Assembly: GCA_024663395.1 (NCBI GenBank)
Contig: JANFAH010000022.1
Location: 930,001-994,000 of the forward strand
Length of the DNA stretch: 64,000 nucleotides
Reading direction: 5' to 3'
DNA from: Pisolithus tinctorius
Taxonomy: Eukaryota > Basidiomycota > Agaricomycetes > Boletales > Pisolithaceae
How positions within the stretch are numbered: the stretch's first letter is position 1; the number at the start of each line of letters is the position of its first letter. The notes beneath the pieces are model-generated. The model did not search any database, was not told where the DNA came from, and worked only from the letters and a program-made list of their open reading frames with translations. Of this stretch, positions 44,628 through 56,117 are shown piece by piece. The position numbers and the translations under genes were made by a program.

Positions 44628-46270
44628 TCAGGAGAGGCAGTCGAGTGGGTCCGGTTCGTCGTCAACGGGTCTGTGGTTATTGGCGATGGCTCTTATTCGT
44701 TCTAGCAGGTCTGGCGGGGGGCCTTTAGAAGGTTTCCGAGAAGTAGGCTTGACCTTCGGATCAGTGCTTGGAGCTCGTGTGGTGTTCTCTTTTAGCTTGG
44801 AGGACGGGAGGCTACGTCTTGGAAACGTCAGAAACGTCAGGCAGACGCTGAAAAACTATCGCATACAGTTTGGGCTCGACCTCTTCGACCTTCGGAGGTC
44901 GGTCGTCTTGGTTTTCCTGGTGGGGGATGGCTTTCTTCCGTTTCCGAGGACGAGGCACGTCTTCATCTAGCTCGGCTCCGACGACCTTGTCGACCTTGGT
45001 AACTCTCTTCTTGTTGGGCTTCTTAACAACAGGTTGTTCAGCGATATCCTCCTGATGACGGACGGCAGTCTTCCCCTTTTCAGGTTTCTTGACTTCAATT
45101 TCAGTGTCTTCGACCTCGCGGCTATCGGTGGGCCTCGGGACCTTCTCACACCTCTTCTCTCCAGCATCGTCATCTGGTGGCCGACGTTTCTTGGTCCTTG
45201 ACTCGCGGATGGCCTCCAGCTCATCGTCTACACGGTCAGTGGTGGGTATGTAATGGTCACGACCAAGAGACACAGTATACCTTCCGACTCTTTCGACGTA
45301 TTCTCTAGTGCGCGCTTACTTCTCGACGACTTTTCACGGACCTTTTGCGGGCGTGACGTTTGTTTCCTTGTACTCGAATGGTCGTCGTCACCCGTGTCAT
45401 GTGCGTCCTCAGCGACGACCGGTTTGCGCTTCTTTCCGCGACCATCCACCTTGCGGGGAGCCTCGATTAGAGTTTGATCATCCTCTGCATAATTTACTCA
45501 AGAAACGAAAATTTGCACGAGTAGGACTAACTGACCAGACTCGACAATATCCTCTTTAATGACGGGCATTGCAGCAGTGCGAGCTTTGCGCTTTGACGTC
45601 GTAGCATTTCCCTGTGCTGACTTCTTGGGACGGGCTTTGCGTTTCCGTGGTGGCTTAGACTCCTCGTTTTCATTTTCGTCAGCCTCTATGTCGGGACAAT
45701 GTCAAGTTAAAATAAAGAAACGTTCTCTAAAGCAAACCTTCTGAATGTGTGACTTTGCGTCTCTTTGAGGCCTTCTTCTTGGGCACGCTTTCTGTCACCC
45801 TGTCGGCCGCTTTTGAGCTCTCTATAATGCTTGAGAAAATTAAGATCAACGGGGGAAGACACAATACAACGCACCTGCAACGGATTTATGGTTCTCTGAA
45901 AAAGGCCGCTCGAGCCGACTGCCCGAACCCTTTGGATGTGATGCGATGGAGGAATTGCGACCAGGAGAAACGGCCGCAGGCCTAGGGACTGGAGACACTG
46001 TTGGCGGGACGCGTTCGGTTTTGGAGTGGAGGCTCTTAGCCTTGGACGGCGACTCTCCAGTGACGGCACGTGCAAGCAAGATGTCCGCGAGCGGGTTCTT
46101 GCCCGACGGTACGAATGTGCTACATAAGTCAGAGTCAAATGGACGTGTAAGGTATTATCATGCAGCACGCACCCGCCTCGATCTCTGAACCTGGCTTGTT
46201 GCCTCTGAATGCGCTGCGCCTTGCTTTCTTCAACTGGGATGTTCAACGCTGGACGCGTTGTCGTCGCCAT
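44628..46270 (-). CDS. Lysine/arginine-rich nuclear-type protein, unknown
   Basis: About seven exons on the minus strand from ATG at 46270. Joined pieces read MATTTRPALNIPVEESKAQR...QQARFRDRGG-TFVPSGKNPLADILLARAVTGESP, then basic blocks rich in RKRK and KKPNKK, several with PRKRK-like AT-hook flavour (SKPPRKRKARPKK; EAPRKVDGRGKKRKP), and the end PPPDLLERIRAIANNHRPVDDEPDPLDCLS before TGA at 44628. The N-terminal segment and acidic C-terminus look conserved, while the centre is low complexity. The many KR clusters suggest nuclear import and nucleic-acid or chromatin binding. I do not recognise the family. Confidence 0.6.
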
Positions 46271-46806
46271 CGCACCGCTGGTCCCTCAAACGAACGACAT
46301 CACGCGAAAGTATTTGGCGGCACGTGATTCAACTAGTCACGTCACGTGACCTTGTAGCTCTGGTCCAACGTAACACCCACAATTGCAGCACTGTCCGAAG
46401 GCATTGCATGTCCCACAACACTCTTGCCGGCTTTTCTTTCCATACGCATACCGCAAAATCGTGCGGCGCGGTACTCCATTGCGTTGTTGGCCCCCGGTAA
46501 AGCCACGTCGCTCAGCCACTCCGCGCTTCGGACTCATTTCACATTGTTGTCACTAGGCGTAGGCGATCTGCTGCTTCGTCCGGCTCTAGAACTTGTGGGT
46601 CTCGGTCATGCAATCATGGGACGCACACACCGTACATAAACTGTAATCTAGACGCCCCGATCCATGTGTCTGTCTACATAGGGTGCAAGGTTCACACGCA
46701 TTGAATTAACGAGCATAGAAGCCTGCTTGTTTGAGAAGTGGAAGTGGGGGGTATATAAGGGATGCCTGGGATATGCGAAGCTTTGCGCACTTTCTCCACT
46801 TCCCAG
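46271..46806. other. Intergenic region between divergent genes
   Basis: No gene. It contains the core promoter of the BTB gene at its right end. Confidence 0.5.
46752..46759 (+). promoter_or_regulatory. TATA box of the BTB gene
   Basis: TATATAAG, 48 nt before the preferred start codon at 46807. The in-frame ATG at 46762 is too close to be used if this TATA works. Confidence 0.5.
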
Positions 46807-48268
46807 ATGTCGCCTCCGTCCCTCAATTCAAGTACCGGCACCCCACTATGGACGGAAGAACTACTCAGAAAATTATTATTGGCTAAAGACATCAACGATG
46901 TTCATTTTCATGTCTTCTCCCGCAGATCAAAGTCGAGGGTACTCGGCCCTTGCGTGTTGAATGCCAATACCACCCTCCTCAAGAGCAGCTCAGAGTACTT
47001 TGCTGATCGTAAGTTTCGTCCCATTACTAGTATTATGATGTCTTCCGAGGTGCCCATCGCCTTTCATCAGTGTTCAGTTCGGATATGATCCCTGCGAGTA
47101 CGGCCATGATGAAAATCACAACAACTGACGAGATTTTTGACGGGATTGACCTATCCGAGTATGGATACGAAAGTGACAGCGATCTCGAAGACGATACTGG
47201 TCAGTGCATCCATTTCAGCTGTTAAAATACCAATTTTGGTGCTACCACGTCCAGAAGATATCGTATCTCCTACACAGATCCAAGTGAGGACAGGTTCTGG
47301 TAGTGATGACAAAGACTCAGGCACTTGCGTACCAACTATGCTGAATGTGGAGGAAGATGATGAATTTCTCCAACGGAATGTCGCAAACTCAACCGGATTA
47401 TCCTCAGAGGGACCTGCGAGTATACAACCTAACGGCATGCTTCCACCATTAGGTGGAGGCCACCACATCTTCGTCAAGGATGCCGCATTCCAGACGTACG
47501 TCGTATCTGACTCCGCAATTTAGCTTGCAATACTTGAACGAATGCTAGGTGGTATTGCCTCTTGCACTTTCTCTACATGGGCACTACAGAATTTTCGCCG
47601 CTCAGGTCTTCGGGAGCACACGGATCTAGAACGTTTTCTTGCAGCACACGTCGGGTGCCAAAGTGTTCAGCGAGGTCAATGTACCGTCTTGCGACTAAGG
47701 TTTGCAATCGTTTCCTTTCAGCCTAGCTAGAGTCTAACAAATATCGATCCAGCTCAACATTGAGGAGCTCCGCGATCTAGCATTTGACTCTATTTGTAAC
47801 AACATCGATGAATGCAACTTATTGCGAGAATTGGCGAGCGGATTTACCGGGAGGTCTGTACATCTTTAATATGCCTACCGTGACCTCATCGTGTTACGAC
47901 TAAATAGGTACCCGGCTGTGTTGGAAATGGAGCTCGACTTACTTGTACAAAAGATCGCAAGTGCGCCCATTGTCGAAGGATTACCGAAGCTCTTGACGCG
48001 TATTTCCCAAAATGAGCTATCCCATGGAGCCAATATTATGACTGGATTCTACATGCGGATTCTTCAAAAGCACAACTTGTCTCGGCTGCCCGATCCTACG
48101 CCTGCAGCTCACCCAGTTCCAGAAGAAGTTGTTCGGGATGGTTCACTGGGGTGTGTCGGGAATTCTTCATCGCTCACACCTTGCCCACCCGTCGCTGAGG
48201 CACCGCAGCCGGGGTCATCGTTTGGCTCCTCAGCTTTCGGAAAGCCTTCAATTAAAGGGAAAAAATGA
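46807..48268 (+). CDS. BTB/POZ domain protein
   Basis: Exons: 46807-47008, 47071-about 47199, 47219-47495, 47549-47699, 47753-47853 and 47908-48268. Motifs are those of fungal BTB proteins: DINDVHFHVFSRRSKSRVLG, NTTLLKSSSEYFAD-LFSSDM, an acidic loop EYGYESDSDLEDD, FVKDAAFQT-WYCLLHFLYMGTTEFSPL, and a helical tail (LNIEELRDLAFDSI; GFYMRILQKH). BTB domains dimerise and often recruit CUL3 ubiquitin ligase. The large families in mushrooms are mostly uncharacterised. Odd point: between exons 2 and 3 the frame only works if 19 nt (GTCAGTGCATCCATTTCAG) are skipped. That is either a record-short intron, a sequencing slip, or a sign of a different donor at 47173 giving a 46-nt intron. Confidence 0.78.
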
Positions 48269-48664
48269 TAGCAACAAAGCGGTAGCATCCTAAGTAATTC
48301 CGAAAAACCGTTAGCCTACAGTCTGACGTAGCGATCTCTCAATTCACTGGATATGCAGTAGATCACGTCACGACCAACGGATTATGGGCTTGTGTCGAAG
48401 TTTCTTGGAAAAGAACATGTGGTGTCGCCCGGGGTTTTAGGAATCCGTCCGATATTGCAAGGAATCAACCGTTACAGGACGACCGGACAGGTGCCGGGGA
48501 GACGTCTAATATTGGGGATCTGCATGATTAGGCCTTCAAGCGGAACCTCCAAATGAGGAGGGTTTGTGTATGTACTAGAATCGAAATTTCCTTTTAGCAG
48601 ACCGCTAGCAAGAAAATGCGTTTCAGTCAGGCTGACGTCAGGGTAAACTGGCCATGTTAAGGGC
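48269..48664. other. Convergent spacer
   Basis: No gene recognised. Confidence 0.5.
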
Positions 48665-49380
48665 TTACCTGAGGGAAAATGGAGGCTCCTCATCAAACCG
48701 CACCCCAGCGGTCGCCTTCTCCAACCTCTTCCCCATATCAACCAGCTCTCTTTGCAGAAGAGCCCCCTTCTCTATGCCTAGGCTCCAGTGCGCGACATTC
48801 CATGCCGACTCTGGTGTGTTGTGAAGCCGCATATACTGCCCTTGCTTTCACGAGCGATAACCACTGCCCCTTGTAATCTTTCCTCCCTGAGTTTGGCACA
48901 TATCTGAAAGCTGCTTCGTTCGGGCCCTGTCTCGAGTCTCGCAAGTACACGATGCGTATAGACGATGCCGGCAAACTGTAGTTTAGGCACCCTGTATCCC
49001 TCACTGTTTAAATAACATGTGCCAAGCTTGTAACGGATGAGACAGCGTGCGTCGCTTCTAGGCAATTCGCTATGTTCTCAAACATTGCTTTCTTCAAATC
49101 GTACATACGTGGCGTTGAAGCCCGGAGTGTCCACGAAGATATAACATTGACTATCGCGATTGGTATATAGGTAAGCTTTCATGTGTCTTGTACACGATGG
49201 GACAGTGGGAAAGAACCTCCGAACGATGAGTTGAGCTTGAGGCAAGAAGTAGGATAAAGTGTGTAACCGTACGTGTCACGTGCACGTCCGAGTCTTCGTC
49301 CGTCTGACTAAGGACTATGTGGCTGTGTCCATACATCGCTTCCTCTCCCGGTTCCATACCAGTAAGTGGGTCGATGAACT
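48665..49380 (-). pseudogene. G-domain (P-loop) protein, copy A, broken
   Basis: It is related to copies B and C. From 49380 it reads FIDPLTGMEPGEEAMYGHS, then YIFVDTPGFNATY (G3-like DTPG), then KLQFAGIVYTHRV...RSSFQICAKL. About 40 codons including the VRLVTTMWD block are missing, and it resumes with HNTPESAWNVAHWSLGIEKGALLQRELVDMG and ATAGVRFDEEPPFSL before TAA at 48665. No Walker A exon is found upstream. Deletion and frame breaks make it a pseudogene. Its end (ATAG.R...EPP.SL) resembles copy B, so A and B are sister duplicates. Confidence 0.65.
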
Positions 49381-49906
49381 TCGTTCTATCTATTACATCA
49401 ACCCTGAGGGTCAGGGCTACGAGTCAAAACTCTGGTTAACCTGGAATGCAGTCTTACACAGGGTGCATTCCACGAGTGGAATTCAGACCAAAGTCCTCGA
49501 ATAACAAAAGAAAACATGCTATCAAATATACGAAAACCAGCCTGTGCAGTCCCGGCAGAAGGCCACCTAACGTCCATCTCTCCTACGGATCCAGTGTGAA
49601 CATGTAGTGGAGCCAGTGTCTAGCAGAGTGGCAAGCAATTCTGTGACACTGAAGCGACGGACCGGGAGCCACCTGGAAATAATATCCTGCAAAAGTGTGC
49701 GGCGCAGTACTCGACTAGATGGTCGATCCATAACAACGCTCCATCGTTGCCTCGTCGAGCCCTCTGAGAATTCGCAACAAAGTGGAATATCCAAGAGCGA
49801 AACGCTTTTGTCTGCACTAAATTCCAAAAAGTCTCTTTAGCAGACCTCTGGCAGTAGAATGTTTCCGTCAATTTGACACATCGAGATCAAGAGTGAAACC
49901 AATGAC
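49381..49906. other. Spacer between G-domain copies A and B
   Basis: No gene is firmly visible. It may hold the lost P-loop exon region of copy A. Confidence 0.35.
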
Positions 49907-50892
49907 CTACCCGAGAGAAGCTGGAGACTCCTTGTGAAGCCGCATCCCAGCAGTTGTCTGCTTTAGTGGCTTCCTGATATCAACCAACTCCTCTTGAAGT
50001 AAGAGACTCGCTTTTCTCTCCGTTCCTAAACTGTGCACGATATCCCATGCTGAGCCTGGTGTATTGAGAAATCTTTGACAGGTTGCCCCCCCATTTATGA
50101 GCAATTGCCATTGCTCTTCTTTCAACTTATTTTCCATGCTCTCCGCAGGTGACCTGTCTTCAAATTCATCCCACATCGTGGTCACCAGGCGTACGCGGTC
50201 AGCAGCGTGGTTCCCAACTATATTGGCGCACACTTGGAAGCTGCTTCGTTCAGAACGGCACCTGGCTTCCGTGATGCGACGTGTATAGATCACGCCGTTG
50301 AACTGCAATCTCGACTCCTGGTATCTGTCCAAGTGTCAACAACGGTTCGATTCGGGACGGGTGGGATTGAGTACGTCGCTGCCAGCCATTTCGCTATCTT
50401 TTCGAATACCGCCTTTTGCGATGAATACGTTGCGTTGAAACCCGGAGTGTCCACGAAGATGTAGCGCTGTCCACCATGGTAGCATGGATAAGCGATTACG
50501 TCCGCAGTACAAGAGATGTAGCCGTTCGCTCCATCCTCCATTTTCATGCCAGTAAGTACGTTGATGAACTGCATTGTAATCATTTGTTCAGTGGCTGCCT
50601 GAGATTTACGGACTGACTCTATATACTCACATTGCTCATCCCTGAGCCCGTTGTCCCCAATACACTAGCGAACCAGTGTGATGTACTCTCACGCCAGGGG
50701 TGATTGAGGTAGCACGTACATAATTACGATGTCAGTGGATCTGATTTCGGAGCGAGGTAGAGCCTTCCGAGGCCTGTTCTGTGGCCTTTGTGACGGTGGC
50801 AGCATGATTCCTTCGTACGAGGAGAAAGACAGGTTGTCGTCGTTGACAGTATGAGTTTCAGTAGCTGCCCTGGGGCGATGGCCTGAGAGCAT
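49907..50892 (-). CDS. G-domain (P-loop NTPase) protein, copy B
   Basis: Four exons: 50892-50720, 50664-50631, 50568-about 50380 and about 50332-49907. Spliced motifs are DIVIIVLGTTGSGMSN-FINVLTGM, YIFVDTPGFN (DxxG switch), GVIYTRRITEARC, AADRVRLVTTMWDEF (G4-like TTMWD), SAWDIVHSLG and LLLQEELVDI. This is the AIG1/TGSG-type GTPase-like family expanded in Agaricomycetes; function unknown, sometimes found near NLR or HET genes. The Walker A Lys (GxxGxGK[S/T]) is Met (TGSGMSN), so normal nucleotide binding is doubtful. The protein is about 280 residues, shorter than relatives with a C-terminal coiled coil. It appears intact. Confidence 0.75.
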
Positions 50893-51569
50893 AATGGTGG
50901 CTGCGGAAACTGGTAGGAGGGGCCGCGTTGTTCGTGCGTGTTCAGGGTGGGGTGTGGGGACATTTCCGTCAGTGATTTTACAAGCACCTTCAAGCAACGT
51001 ACATGTATGCAAGTCTCTCCTACGTCGTAATGTCCACACAATGGCTGGGTACCGTCAACTGGAACCGCTGGATAATCTGATAGTCTCGCAATCCTCCGTT
51101 CTTGGGGTGACCCGTGACTTAAACGCTGTAAGTAGAGCAATGGGCAGACTTAATCCTGTTAATCCGAAAAACCTACATGCCGTGCCGCTATCTGCCTGAC
51201 CACGATGTTCTCCGCTTCTGGAGGATCATCCAACCCTTTCAGCAAGTTGCACACCACTGTCTCAGGCCGTGGAGAGACTGTAGCCATAGATGTCCCCTCT
51301 TCTTTATTGATGTCATTCTATTGGTACTTTATTTGTACCCACTCAACCTGATGTCTAGGCTTCTTTGCACCTTCCAGAAAGAAATATGTAGCACTTTTAA
51401 GTAGTCACTACTAGTCAACACTACTCGAAGGTTTTTCTCCTTGACATTCTACACTCTGATCAAATTCCAACATTAGATAATATCCTTATGCCCTAATTTG
51501 GCAGTCTCCGAGCCTCCGGAAATCCATGGTACAAAGCATGCTTGTCGTTGAATGTACAACCGAAGCCTG
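50893..51569. other. Intergenic region without a gene
   Basis: No recognisable coding sequence. Confidence 0.45.
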
Positions 51570-52850
51570 TCACATTGGCGTCTTCAGATGATGAGTAAGG
51601 TAGAATGACCAGAACTCTGGATACGTCCGAGCGGGAGCGTCCGTAGTGACAGTCCGGTCGTAGCTGAATCCAGAGGATACCAAATTTATGGTGATGAGAC
51701 TGGAGTCATGGTTGCTACATGCCAGTATAGCCCTAAAGCAGGGTGGCTGAGAGTCGGGAAGGGGGATGACGGGCAAGCACACTTGAATACCCACATTGCT
51801 GACAGTGAATGTGCGAAACTTCTGGAAGAGTCCAGTGCCAGCATCACGCACCGCTGCGAGTTTCCGGCGGCAGGCCCATTTGCTCCATCCGGGGAAGCGC
51901 TGTGGGCCATCGATATACTCCTCTATTACTTTGTCGACAAAGTCGCCGGGTTCCACCTTTCTCACGTGGCCGCAAAACCGGAAGTCGCTCGGGTCTTCTG
52001 CCAAAGCACTACCCGACCGCGAACCCGATGAGTGCCATGCGAATATGCTATGATCGCTGGATTCCCGGACGATTTCTAGTTGTAGACGCCGAAATGCCTT
52101 TGTGCCCTCTCCATACAACATGGGCATGTTCACTCCGAACAACCCTATCAGCGAATATGCCCGATCTTCCACACGTGTCGTCTTCCGGTCCGCAGCCCAC
52201 GACATGATTTGTGCGACACAGAGACACTTCGCACCCATGCCATCCCTCAAAACTTCGCGTGGAATTTTTGTGATGTCCTCCAACGTGAGTGCAAGGCACT
52301 GCTTGGTGCCAATGGGTTTCCAGTGCTTGTTGAAAAATTCAACTTGCTTCGGTGCGATGAGTTCCTGCAATGTCCAGCCCCGCACAAACCACTCCGGCCA
52401 ACCGTGGGACTTGGGGAACTTGCTATCATCTTGTTGAGTAGGGAAGACCAACTCCTCAACGTCGTTAAGATATGCATAGCACACCTGTGCGTTTTGGTAC
52501 CACCGGTACATTGAGTTAATGGCTTCCGACAGCTCTGAACTGCTACGCTTGTCGATGCAGCACGTATCGATCCACAACCACTCGTAGCCATCCTTCTTGG
52601 CTTGCTTACAGCTCTCGATGATCTTTCGGTAACCGCTGCGCTGCCGGACCTCGTCCCTATTTCGCCTCTCCATCTTCATGAGCGCAGTCATCTCTTCGTA
52701 AGTGACCTCCGAGTCGCCACTCCAGCGGTGCGACAGTATCGCATAACGAGTAACTTCATCGTCAGACACCTTCAGGACTTGACATTCGGGATCAGCCCGC
52801 TGGATGTGCTTTTCGCGGTCGAGAACTGCTTTCACGTCTAGTAACTTCAT
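51570..52850 (-). CDS. HET-domain protein
   Basis: One exon, 426 codons from ATG 52850 (MKLLDVKAVLDREKHIQ) to a stop at 51570. The HET domain is complete: RYAILSHRWSGDSEVTYEEM, GYEWLWIDTCCIDKRSSSELSEAINSMYRWYQNAQVCYAYL, WFVRGWTLQELIAPKQVEFFN, then IMSWAADRKTTRVEDRAYSLIGLFGVNMPMLYGEG. The tail holds KAFRRLQLEIVRESSDHSIFAW and a less conserved C-terminus (SNVGIQVCLPVIPL). HET proteins trigger heterokaryon-incompatibility cell death in filamentous ascomycetes; in basidiomycetes the role is less clear. A truncated relative lies at 62278-62870. CpG is normal and there is no sign of decay. Confidence 0.93.
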   Translation of the reverse strand: MKLLDVKAVLDREKHIQRADPECQVLKVSDDEVTRYAILSHRWSGDSEVTYEEMTALMKMERRNRDEVRQRSGYRKIIESCKQAKKDGYEWLWIDTCCIDKRSSSELSEAINSMYRWYQNAQVCYAYLNDVEELVFPTQQDDSKFPKSHGWPEWFVRGWTLQELIAPKQVEFFNKHWKPIGTKQCLALTLEDITKIPREVLRDGMGAKCLCVAQIMSWAADRKTTRVEDRAYSLIGLFGVNMPMLYGEGTKAFRRLQLEIVRESSDHSIFAWHSSGSRSGSALAEDPSDFRFCGHVRKVEPGDFVDKVIEEYIDGPQRFPGWSKWACRRKLAAVRDAGTGLFQKFRTFTVSNVGIQVCLPVIPLPDSQPPCFRAILACSNHDSSLITINLVSSGFSYDRTVTTDAPARTYPEFWSFYLTHHLKTPM

Positions 52851-54066
52851 CTTCCTCACAGGTCAATACAAAGTTCGACACATCAACTAGTTATCACACA
52901 TACTTTCTAGATGTCTGAGCCTACAAGGTATTCTTTCAGGTGGTCACCTTCGAGCGTAGAACGAAAGGCAGGCGGGAGGACGATGCTGGTTGCTGGTCAC
53001 AGTCCTACAAGGGAATACAGCATTGGACGTGAGTGCCAACTTTGAGGCTATTCCACGGCAACGTAACCTAGAGCCGGTGGACGCTCAATGTCATATTTAC
53101 ATAGCTTATCGAGAACGCGAGGCAAAGAGATAGACAGAAACTCCCCTTCATCCACTCCCTCGAGTTGCAATAGTGTCTCCGCTGGCCCAACAATCATCAT
53201 ACGCACGCCTGACATTTCGTGGTATACTGCCGGTGCCCTGCCGATCGTTTGACTGACTCTGTACGAGTTGTACATTCAGCAGCAGGACGGCGCCCTGACT
53301 GAATGTAGCAATCTCATGTCAGTACACTCTGTAGGAGTCCCACCTACGTGTGTCAAATCCAAAATTGCGCAGTCGATCATGGTCATAGGGTTTGCAGTGC
53401 AGCAGTGACCCCATGGGAGGATATACATGTCTATTGCCGTCGCGTTAGTCCGCTAAAACACAGCTCAAGGCACGCTTCCCTTGCGATAGGATGCATTGTC
53501 ACGATGTGAGACGGTAACTTGACGTGCCAAAGATCATCGGTGATCGGTTGGGAGATGTGAATACATCAAAGATGAAACATGTCGAGGCTTTCGCTCAGAC
53601 ACAGATTGCGCTTGTTGCGAAATTCCTCTGCATAACGCTTCGTATTACTGGGGGATGGCATCGTGCGCTCCGAATAATAAGTGTACGGGTCTGCAAAAGG
53701 GAGAGGCCTGCGTAAACACGGAAGGAAGACTTCCCTGGCTCTGTTTGACACGAGGTTTTGGGGTGTCCGCTAGCTGAGAGGGATAGTGGTGGGGTTGACA
53801 ACGCCGCCCGAGGGAGACATAAACAATATAAGGATCCGTGACTGGTGACTAGTGAAGGGCGGACACTGGCTCGACACGTGCTTGTTCGCTCCCGCAAACT
53901 CCTCACAAGGATGGATTAGGGTATTTGTGACAAAAAATCTGCGGGTCTTCAATGACGGGTGGCATTGTCCGGGAGGCAGCGCGTTGAATGATATGGTTCC
54001 CTGTCCCGAACGACCGATGACGACTCCACTCTTATCCTCGTCGCTTCGTTTATCATCTGATCAGGA
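52851..54066. other. Spacer with one small unrecognised frame
   Basis: A minus-strand 75-codon frame from ATG 53275 (MYNSYRVSQTIGRAPAVYHEMSG...) may be a gene fragment; I do not recognise it. Nothing else is seen. Confidence 0.3.
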
Positions 54067-54418
54067 CCCACCTATATTCTTGCGTATCAGAGTTGCAGGG
54101 ATCGCTGACGCCTGTTACGTCTCGACGACCATACCCGTGTAAGTTTTCCAGCAGACCAAACATCCCCAATACGGCGCTGATATCACTCTTTGCGTTCCTC
54201 TTACCAGTTCCGCGGGTGTGCACATGCAGGAGGTACTTGAAGTCGTTTGCAGGAAACGCAAGCTGGCGAACCCAGAGGAATATGCGTTGATTCTCAACGA
54301 CTTAAATGACCTTATTTATCTCGACCGTACTGTCGCATCGTTGCAAGGGAAGCATGAGTTGACCTTGTTGAAAAGATCGATGCTCCCACGGTTGGGCATC
54401 GAAGCTGAGAACCATTGA
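54067..54418 (+). pseudogene. SIN1: SIN1/AVO1 (TORC2 subunit) fragment
   Basis: Two adjacent exons read PPIFLRIRVAGIADACYVSTTIPV and, after an intron at about 54139-54206 (GTAAGT...CTTACCAG), SAGVHMQEVLEVVCRKRKL, EYALILNDLNDLIYLDRTV and LQGKHELTLLKRSMLP. This is the Ras-binding-like segment of the SIN1 scaffold of TOR complex 2. Only about 90 residues are present, with neither the upstream CRIM region nor the PH domain, so it is a gene fragment. The sequence is well conserved and has a proper intron, suggesting a recent DNA-level copy. Confidence 0.72.
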
Positions 54419-55233
54419 GAACGGATGCCGGCCGTGGACGTACAGTGTGAGTTTCTTCCGCTTGCGATTTCTCCCTCCATTCTCCTCGTGTCACGAACGG
54501 GAAATCCAGTTTTGAGTTGGAAAATAATCATTTTCGCTGACCACGCACTCCTTGTAATCATGCAGTTTATCGTTGCATCCGTGATATGCTACGTCACCTC
54601 TGTCGCGTTCCCTGCACGAGAGACCTACACGAAGAAACTCATCTCGGAGGACGATCCGTTGTCTGCGATGGGTGCGCCGTACGATGGTCATGCGAAAAAG
54701 ACCCGTGACGAGGAGATTTTGGTTGAGACTAAATAGGATGTTCGTTGTAAGTAGGTCAATCGACGTGTAAAAGAAACACGGATTACAGCGCTCTTGTTCA
54801 CGAAGGTTTAAGCGTGCTTTCAAGTGATGAAGCGTCCCATCCTCAACTGGGCCGTAATAATATCGTTAAGTCCATTCTGGCCTCTAGCCATGGTGGGTAT
54901 ATACGCATTCGAACCCTATATACGTGTACATCCAAAACCCTAGAACAATAAAAGCGAGCCATAACATACATAATGGAATCTACCAGGTCGATAATATACT
55001 TTCGTCCCATCCGCGGATCTAGCATGGCATGGAGCGGAATAGCAATAGCTCCTTTCGTGGCGACCAGGCGCACAGTCCAGTGGAAGGGGAATAATGTTAA
55101 CAGTAAATATCGAACATGCCGATAGTGTCCAAGATCACAGTGATTGATTCTTCGAGTCAGATCCGGCTTTCCCTGACTTGTTCCAATCCGCATATTTCCT
55201 AGCCCTCGACTCGGGAGTGTCCGAGCCACCGTT
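54419..55233. other. Spacer with an uncertain small membrane-protein-like frame
   Basis: At 54500-54736 a plus frame reads VLSWKIIIFADHALLVIMQFIV..FPARETYTKKLISEDDPLSAMGAP..., with a hydrophobic stretch. It is unrecognised and may be a fragment. Confidence 0.25.
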
Positions 55234-56117
55234 TCAGCCGGCCGCTGTGAGTGGACGGTCAGGACGTGGCAACAGACTGACGCAGACTTTGAAAACTTGC
55301 CAGATAGTGACCGGCTCCTTCTGAATTAGAAGAGTCTTCTTCGTGTTTCCCAAACCTTGTACGATATTCCAGGCGGCTTCCGAGGTATTGTTGAACCTCT
55401 CAGGACGGGCCCCTGCTTTGATGAGTGACCGCCACTGTCCGCTGACGAGTTTCTTCTGCATCTCCTCAGCCATCGACTGTTCTACTTGGTCCCACATAGT
55501 CGTAACCAGCCGAACGCGATCAGCTGCTTCGTTTCCGCACAAGCGAGTAATTAACTGGAAGCTTTGCATATCGGTGGCAGACAAGCGGTCGTCCATCACG
55601 CTATGGGTGTATATCACACCCGTAAGCTTAATAGAGTGCTGGTGCCTGCTTGGATGTTAGGAAGATGTTATACTGTAAGTTAACGAAACTTGCGCACGTC
55701 TCCTTCAGCCATCTAGTTATTGCTCCGAACACTTCACTTTGCGGTATCTTCTGGTTGTTGAACCCTGGCGTATCCACGAAGATGAACCGCTGCCCATTAC
55801 GATAGCTTTCGTATGCATAGATGCCTTTCGTACGGGAGAAGAGTTCACCCGCTCCATCCTCTGGTTGCATTCCAGTAAGTTTGTTGATGAACTATTAGAT
55901 GTCATCCGCAATGAGTGACGAACTTATAGATGGTGACGATCTTCATCAACTCACATTGCTCATTCCGGAACCTGTTTTCCCTATGACGCTATCAAAACGG
56001 GAGTTGTAGAAGCCAGATGGAGTTAAGTTAGTGAAATGGCACGCACAGGATAACGACATCGTCGGGCCTAATTGCGGACGTCGGTACTAGTCCACGCAGC
56101 GTGCTCACTGACGACAT
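55234..56117 (-). CDS. G-domain (P-loop NTPase) protein, copy C
   Basis: Start ATG 56117 (MSSVSTLRGLVPTSAIRPDDVVI). Exons 56117-56047, 55988-55955, 55891 onward, and a last exon to 55234. Spliced motifs are VVILVIGKTGSGMSN-FINKLTGMQPEDGAG, RFIFVDTPGFNNQKIPQSEVF, KLTGVIYTHSVMDDRLS, RLCGNEAADRVRLVTTMWDQV and AAWNIVQGLGNTKKTLLIQKEP. As in copy B, the Walker A Lys is Met. The junction near 55650-55690 is unclear: the best fit is a 28-nt intron, or else the gene has a small indel there. The C-terminus differs from A and B. If expressed, it would be about 220-250 residues. Confidence 0.68.
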
